From Rossellomorea aquimaris (GTDB lineage Bacteria > Bacillota > Bacilli > Bacillales > Bacillaceae_B), in contig NZ_JAIVAT010000007.1 in NCBI RefSeq assembly GCF_020172085.1, positions 620,001-684,000 on the forward strand: 64,000 bases of DNA, given 5' to 3'. How positions within the stretch are numbered: position 1 is the first letter of the stretch; every line of letters begins with the position of its first letter. Both the position numbers and the translations under genes were made by a program. The notes beneath the pieces were generated by a model, which was not told the DNA's origin, ran no database searches, and saw only the letters and a program-made list of their open reading frames with translations. Shown one piece after another: positions 60,246 through 64,000 of this stretch.

Positions 60246-60745
60246 CATTCGATTCCAACTCTTTTACTCCTCCTCTCCATCAAAACCGTATCCCTCCATA
60301 CCCCATCCATCTTCCCGATCTTTTCCCTGCGGCCGACGATGCGAAAGCCGTGTTTCTCATGCAGTTTGATGCTTGCAACATTCTCAGGGAATATCCCCGA
60401 TTGAAGGGTCCAGTACCCGTTTTGCTCACTAATCTCAATTAATGCATTGAGAAGAAGACTGCCAATTCCCTTACCGTTATACTGATTTGAAACGTACACG
60501 CTCACCTCGGCTACCCCACTGTATACACATCTGCTAGAGACAGGACTCAGGGCAGCCCAGCCTAATATGGAATCATTTTCACGGGCAACGATGCGACTTA
60601 CTTTTATATGGCTGCCATCCCACTCTTCCCAGGAAGGGACGTCCTTTTGAAAAGTTGCGTTACCCGTTGATATTCCTTCTAGATAGATGTCGGCTACTTG
60701 ATTCCAATCATTTTTCTTCATCTCAGATATAGTACCCATTTGCAT
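60245..60745 (-). CDS. Phosphinothricin/arsinothricin-type GNAT acetyltransferase
   Basis: 166 residues from ATG 60745 behind AAAAAGGGGG. It is a Pat-family GNAT: YLEGISTGNATFQKDVPSWEEW, LGWAALSPVSSRCVYSGVAEVSVYV, NGKGIGSLLLNALIE and HEKHGFRIVGRREKIGKMDGVWRDTVLMERR. Pat acetylates phosphinothricin; ArsN1 relatives in arsenic operons acetylate arsinothricin. Being divergent from arsR across a shared promoter region makes the ArsN1 role likely, but this is an inference from context. Confidence 0.8.
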   Translation of the reverse strand: MQMGTISEMKKNDWNQVADIYLEGISTGNATFQKDVPSWEEWDGSHIKVSRIVARENDSILGWAALSPVSSRCVYSGVAEVSVYVSNQYNGKGIGSLLLNALIEISEQNGYWTLQSGIFPENVASIKLHEKHGFRIVGRREKIGKMDGVWRDTVLMERRSKRVGIE

Positions 60746-60782
60746 GAAAGCCCCCTTTTTCTTAGAATAATACAAAAATGTC

Positions 60783-60811
60783 TTGTTATCTATATATAAG
60801 TGAACTATTAT
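60783..60811 (+). promoter_or_regulatory. Sigma-A promoter of the ars operon
   Basis: TTGTTA (60783-60788), 17 bases, TATTAT (60806-60811). The AT-rich imperfect dyads around it (TATATATAAG, TATATAAGC, TTAATATA) suit an ArsR operator. The divergent GNAT start lies 38 bases away. Confidence 0.65.
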
Positions 60812-60843
60812 ATAAGCATACATTAATATATGGAGGTGAGAGG

Positions 60844-61176
60844 ATGGCTGATATAGACAAAACTGCAACGATTTTAAAGCTACTGGGGGATAAGACCCGC
60901 TTAACGATGATCAAAATATTAGATACGAATGACTGTTGTGTGTGTGAATTTGTGGAAATCTTCAAAGCAAGTCAGCCTGCCATCAGTCAACACGTCCGTA
61001 AGTTAAAGGATGTGGGGATCGTGAGGGAGAAGCGTCGTGGTCAATGGATCATTTACTCCCTTAATCGTGAGAGTGAATACTATCCAATGATCCAAAGCCT
61101 CCTGGACCACCTGCCGAATCAGGACTTCAAATTGAAGGAATTGGAGGAGCAGGGCTTACGCATTTCATGTGATTAA
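60844..61176 (+). CDS. arsR: ArsR/SmtB-type arsenic repressor
   Basis: 110 residues from ATG 60844 behind GGAGGTGAG. Winged helix with the metal-sensing cysteines Cys31, Cys32 and Cys34 (NDCCVCEF) in the recognition-side helix and [31 protein letters not shown]. As(III) or Sb(III) binding releases DNA. The gene leads arsRBCDA. Confidence 0.92.
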   Translation: MADIDKTATILKLLGDKTRLTMIKILDTNDCCVCEFVEIFKASQPAISQHVRKLKDVGIVREKRRGQWIIYSLNRESEYYPMIQSLLDHLPNQDFKLKELEEQGLRISCD

Positions 61177-61196
61177 TAGGAGGTAAAAACGGAATT

Positions 61197-62486
61197 ATGA
61201 CTATTTTAGCATCTGTGATTTTTCTCATCACCCTTGTGTTCGTCATTTGGCAGCCAAAGGGACTTTCCATCGGATGGTCAGCCATCGGCGGAGCGGTACT
61301 TGCCCTGATCGTAGGGGTTGTCGATTTCAGCGATGTGGTGGATGTAACGGGCATCGTCTGGAATGCGACATTAGCATTCATTGCCGTTATTATTATTTCT
61401 CTCATCCTGGATGAGATCGGATTTTTTGAATGGGCTGCCTTGCATATGGCAAGAGCGGCAAAAGGAAACGGCGTGAGGATGTTTGTCTACGTGTCACTCC
61501 TTGGAGCAGTGGTGGCGGCTCTATTCGCCAACGACGGAGCGGCGCTGATCCTTACACCGATCGTCCTTGCGATGGTTCGGAATTTGAATTTCAGTGAGAA
61601 GCTGGTGTTTCCGTTCATCATCGCGAGTGGATTCATTGCTGATACGACGTCACTGCCTTTAGTGGTCAGTAACCTAGTGAACATTGTATCCGCTGACTTC
61701 TTCGGAATCGGCTTTGTGGAGTTTGCTTCCCGGATGATCGTTCCTAATCTGTTTTCATTAATCGCCAGCATTTTGGTTCTTTATCTCTTCTTCCGGAAGA
61801 GCATCCCGAAGAATTATGATGTCTCCCAGTTGAAGAAACCGGTGGATGCCATACAGGATATCAAGATGTTCCGTCTTTCCTGGTTGGTACTTTCAATCCT
61901 GCTTGTCGGCTACTTTGCCAGTGAATTCATTGGCATTCCGGTATCAATCATTGCAGGGATCATTGCTATCTTCTTCTTGTTCATGGCCAGAAGAAGTCCA
62001 GCCGTTAATACGAAAACCGTTATCAAAGGGGCTCCATGGGCCATCGTGTTCTTCTCCATCGGCATGTACGTGGTCGTGTATGGCCTTCGTAACGTAGGGC
62101 TGACGAATGTACTGGCGGATGTCATCCAGATGACAGCGGATCAAGGATTATTCGCAGCAACGGTCGGAATGGGATTCATCGCGGCGATTCTTTCGTCCAT
62201 TATGAACAATATGCCGACGGTGATGATCGATGCCCTGGCGATTGCCGGTACGGATACGACAGGTGTCACGCGCGAAGCGTTGATCTATGCCAACGTGATC
62301 GGTTCCGATCTAGGACCGAAGATCACCCCGATTGGATCATTGGCCACATTGTTATGGCTACACGTTCTTTCATTAAAAGGAGTGAAAATCTCCTGGGGGA
62401 CGTATTTTAAAACAGGGATCATCCTGACCATTCCAACGCTTTTTATCACACTGGTCGGGCTATATATATGGTTAATAATCATCTAA
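61197..62486 (+). CDS. arsB: ArsB arsenite/antimonite efflux pump
   Basis: 429 residues, ATG behind AGGAGGTAAAAAC. About twelve helices with the family marks [19 protein letters not shown] (near 108), [12 protein letters not shown] and [24 protein letters not shown] (near 364). It exports arsenite; the ArsA ATPase encoded downstream can drive it. The next gene follows 24 bp later. Confidence 0.95.
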   Translation: MTILASVIFLITLVFVIWQPKGLSIGWSAIGGAVLALIVGVVDFSDVVDVTGIVWNATLAFIAVIIISLILDEIGFFEWAALHMARAAKGNGVRMFVYVSLLGAVVAALFANDGAALILTPIVLAMVRNLNFSEKLVFPFIIASGFIADTTSLPLVVSNLVNIVSADFFGIGFVEFASRMIVPNLFSLIASILVLYLFFRKSIPKNYDVSQLKKPVDAIQDIKMFRLSWLVLSILLVGYFASEFIGIPVSIIAGIIAIFFLFMARRSPAVNTKTVIKGAPWAIVFFSIGMYVVVYGLRNVGLTNVLADVIQMTADQGLFAATVGMGFIAAILSSIMNNMPTVMIDALAIAGTDTTGVTREALIYANVIGSDLGPKITPIGSLATLLWLHVLSLKGVKISWGTYFKTGIILTIPTLFITLVGLYIWLIII

Positions 62487-62510
62487 CAACGATAAAAGGA
62501 GAGATTCAAC

Positions 62511-62930
62511 ATGTCAAAGAAAACCATCTACTTCCTATGTACAGGTAATTCATGCCGTAGCCAAATGGCAGAAGGCTGGGCGAAACAACATTTAGGTGAC
62601 GAGTGGAACGTATACAGTGCAGGAATCGAGGCACACGGATTAAATCCCAATGCGGTAAAAGCAATGAAAGAAGTCGATATCGACATCACGAATCAAACGT
62701 CCGATATCATCGATCCTGACATTTTGAATAATGCTGATTTAGTCGTCACACTTTGCGGAGATGCAGCAGATAAATGTCCGGTGACACCTCCTCATGTGAA
62801 ACGCGTACATTGGGGATTCGATGACCCTGCGAAGGCGGAAGGAACAGAAGAAGAGAAATGGGCCTTCTTCCAACGCGTTCGTGATGAGGTGGGCGAGAGA
62901 ATCCACCGTTTTGCCGAGACCGGTGAATAA
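62511..62930 (+). CDS. arsC: Thioredoxin-coupled arsenate reductase (ArsC)
   Basis: 139 residues, ATG behind AAAGGAGAG. LMW-phosphatase-like ArsC: catalytic loop Cys10-TGNSCRS with Cys15 and Arg16, and resolving Cys82 and Cys89 (CGDAADKC). Reduces arsenate to arsenite using thioredoxin, then ArsB exports it. Confidence 0.96.
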   Translation: MSKKTIYFLCTGNSCRSQMAEGWAKQHLGDEWNVYSAGIEAHGLNPNAVKAMKEVDIDITNQTSDIIDPDILNNADLVVTLCGDAADKCPVTPPHVKRVHWGFDDPAKAEGTEEEKWAFFQRVRDEVGERIHRFAETGE

Positions 62931-62938
62931 AAACACAT

Positions 62939-62970
62939 AGCCAAGAGACCTGTTCTCTTGGCTTTCTTTT
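62939..62970 (+). terminator. Internal terminator between arsC and arsD (hairpin-family copy 5)
   Basis: GCCAAGAG and CTCTTGGC pair perfectly around ACCTGTT, followed by TTTCTTTTT. It would reduce arsDA transcription relative to arsRBC. Its left arm matches the family seen at 16137 and 22861. Confidence 0.85.
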
Positions 62971-63002
62971 TCTGGAGTTTTTATAAAAAGAGGAGTGATA
63001 CG

Positions 63003-63368
63003 ATGAGTAAAATGGAGATTTTCGATCCAGCGATGTGTTGTTCAACAGGGGTATGCGGACCAAGTGTCGATCCCGAATTGACAAGGATTGCATCTGCTGT
63101 GTATTCCCTTGAGCAAAAAGGATATGATGTATCCCGTTATCAGTTGACCAACGAACCTGAAAAGTTTGCGGAGAATCCAGTTATCAGCAAAATCCTAAAG
63201 GAGAAGGGTCCGGATTCTTTACCACTTGTATTTGTGGATGGAGAAGTCGTGAAGACAGGGATTTATCCTACCAACGAAGAATTAGCAGAATGGTTCAACC
63301 TCTCACCGGAAGAGTTAACGAAGAAGCCGAAAGTCCGACTTTCCCTTGATTTAAAATCAGGGAAATAA
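63003..63368 (+). CDS. arsD: ArsD arsenic metallochaperone
   Basis: 121 residues from ATG 63003 behind AGAGGAG; an ATG at 62958 lies in the terminator. Cys12, Cys13 and Cys18 (MCCSTGVC) bind As(III) and hand it to ArsA. The later Cys pair of some ArsD proteins is absent. ArsD is also a weak repressor in some operons. Confidence 0.93.
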   Translation: MSKMEIFDPAMCCSTGVCGPSVDPELTRIASAVYSLEQKGYDVSRYQLTNEPEKFAENPVISKILKEKGPDSLPLVFVDGEVVKTGIYPTNEELAEWFNLSPEELTKKPKVRLSLDLKSGK

Positions 63369-63383
63369 GAAAGGATGAGCCAT

Positions 63384-64000
63384 ATGTTTCGAACTTATGT
63401 CCCTCAGCAAGTGGTGCATACTCCCTTTCTTTTTATCACAGGAAAGGGCGGCGTCGGAAAGACGTCCACAGCGAGTGCAACGGCCATCGCCCTTGCCGAT
63501 CTAGGTAAAAAGGTCTTGCTTATTAGCACCGATCCAGCGTCAAATCTTCAGGATGTGTTTCAAATAGAATGTTCCAACACGCCCACTCCTGTTCCAGGAA
63601 TCGACCGTTTATTTATTTGCAACATTGACCCTGAAGAATCTGCACGTGCGTACCGGGAAAAAGTGGTCGGTCCTTACAGGGGAGTCTTCCCGGAGTCTGT
63701 TGTTTCGACCATGGAGGAACAATTGTCTGGAGCCTGCACAGTAGAGATTGCTGCGTTTGATGAGTTCTCTGGCCATCTTTCCAATCCGGAGATCATAGAA
63801 GAATACGATCACATTCTGTTTGATACAGCTCCGACCGGGCATACGCTCCGATTATTGCAGCTTCCGACGGCTTGGAATGGGTTTCTGGAAGAAAGTACTC
63901 ACGGAGCATCCTGCTTAGGTCCACTTGCCGGATTAGCTGAGAAAAAAGCCCTTTATGCCAAAACGGTGGCGGTATTATCCGATGAGAACCAAACGACTTT
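63384..64000 (+). CDS. arsA: ArsA arsenite-transporting ATPase (partial)
   Basis: ATG 63384 follows GAAAGGATGAG. About 205 codons are present before the window ends. The A1 P-loop is complete (FITGKGGVGKTSTA, about 16-29), with STDPASNLQDVF (about 45-56) and LFDTAPTGHTLRLLQLP (about 147-163), the signal-transduction DTAPTGH motif. The A2 half and the As-binding cysteines beyond residue 170 are outside the window. Confidence 0.95.
   Translation, partial: MFRTYVPQQVVHTPFLFITGKGGVGKTSTASATAIALADLGKKVLLISTDPASNLQDVFQIECSNTPTPVPGIDRLFICNIDPEESARAYREKVVGPYRGVFPESVVSTMEEQLSGACTVEIAAFDEFSGHLSNPEIIEEYDHILFDTAPTGHTLRLLQLPTAWNGFLEESTHGASCLGPLAGLAEKKALYAKTVAVLSDENQTT

Overview
The window looks like chromosomal DNA of a spore-forming Bacillaceae (a marine or soil Bacillus/Rossellomorea type is my best guess). 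The evidence is moderately low GC, strong AGGAGG-type ribosome sites with many TTG and GTG starts, Bacillus-type sigma-A promoters, short U-tailed terminators, a BclA-like collagen-repeat spore-surface gene beside rmlACBD, and families such as SwrC, SunI/YnzG, PadR-HAAS and TlpA-free arsRBCDA that are common in this group. No tRNA, rRNA, CRISPR, phage or transposase gene was found.

Layout. 1-3.1 kb: partial acyltransferase, VOC enzyme, four small proteins and a YhgE-like membrane protein whose promoter lies between two TetR-type palindromes. 3.4-8.2 kb: an operon of two oligopeptide-type ABC permease pairs around a lipoprotein hydrolase, with no ATPase or binding protein. 8.3-14.9 kb: an extragenic palindrome, a two-component system, an SwrC-type RND pump and small membrane proteins. 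15-28.9 kb: MTAN-like nucleosidase, pepT, a membrane diguanylate cyclase, a PadR-HAAS pair, an ECF sigma/anti-sigma pair and many small hypotheticals. 29.3-40.9 kb: a spore-surface glycan island with a 926-residue collagen-like protein, rmlACBD, an aminotransferase plus acetyltransferase that could make a 4-amino-sugar nucleotide from the RmlB product, and three glycosyltransferases. 41-50.5 kb: a coiled-coil repeat protein, an MFS exporter behind what looks like a leader-peptide/terminator attenuator, acetyl- and phosphotransferase-like enzymes, an ABC exporter and a second sigma/anti-sigma pair. 50.7-54.5 kb: an ascorbate-family PTS (EIIC, EIIB, PRD-EIIA regulator) with no catabolic genes. 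54.7-60.2 kb: small detoxification or housekeeping enzymes. 60.2-64 kb: a divergent GNAT gene and arsRBCD(A), running off the right edge.

The most unusual signal is not a gene. Five intergenic regions hold arrays of a short motif repeated every 20-21 bp. Four (15998-16109, 22724-22835, 25388-25457, 58338-58448) use a SGCAYGAWW motif; one (55624-55753) uses TATGATCC/TATGAGCC. All units in an array lie on the same strand, separated by about ten variable bases. Two arrays share the same order of unit types and the same spacing, and both are followed at about 28 bp by the same GCCAAG-ACCTGTCCCC element. I do not recognise this as a described family. Other recurring signals are a hairpin family with an ACCTGTCCCC-like core and a 14-bp promoter element, TTTGAAATAATTGG, placed 17 bp behind a -35 box in front of several small genes.

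All product calls come from reading the sequence; no database search was run.
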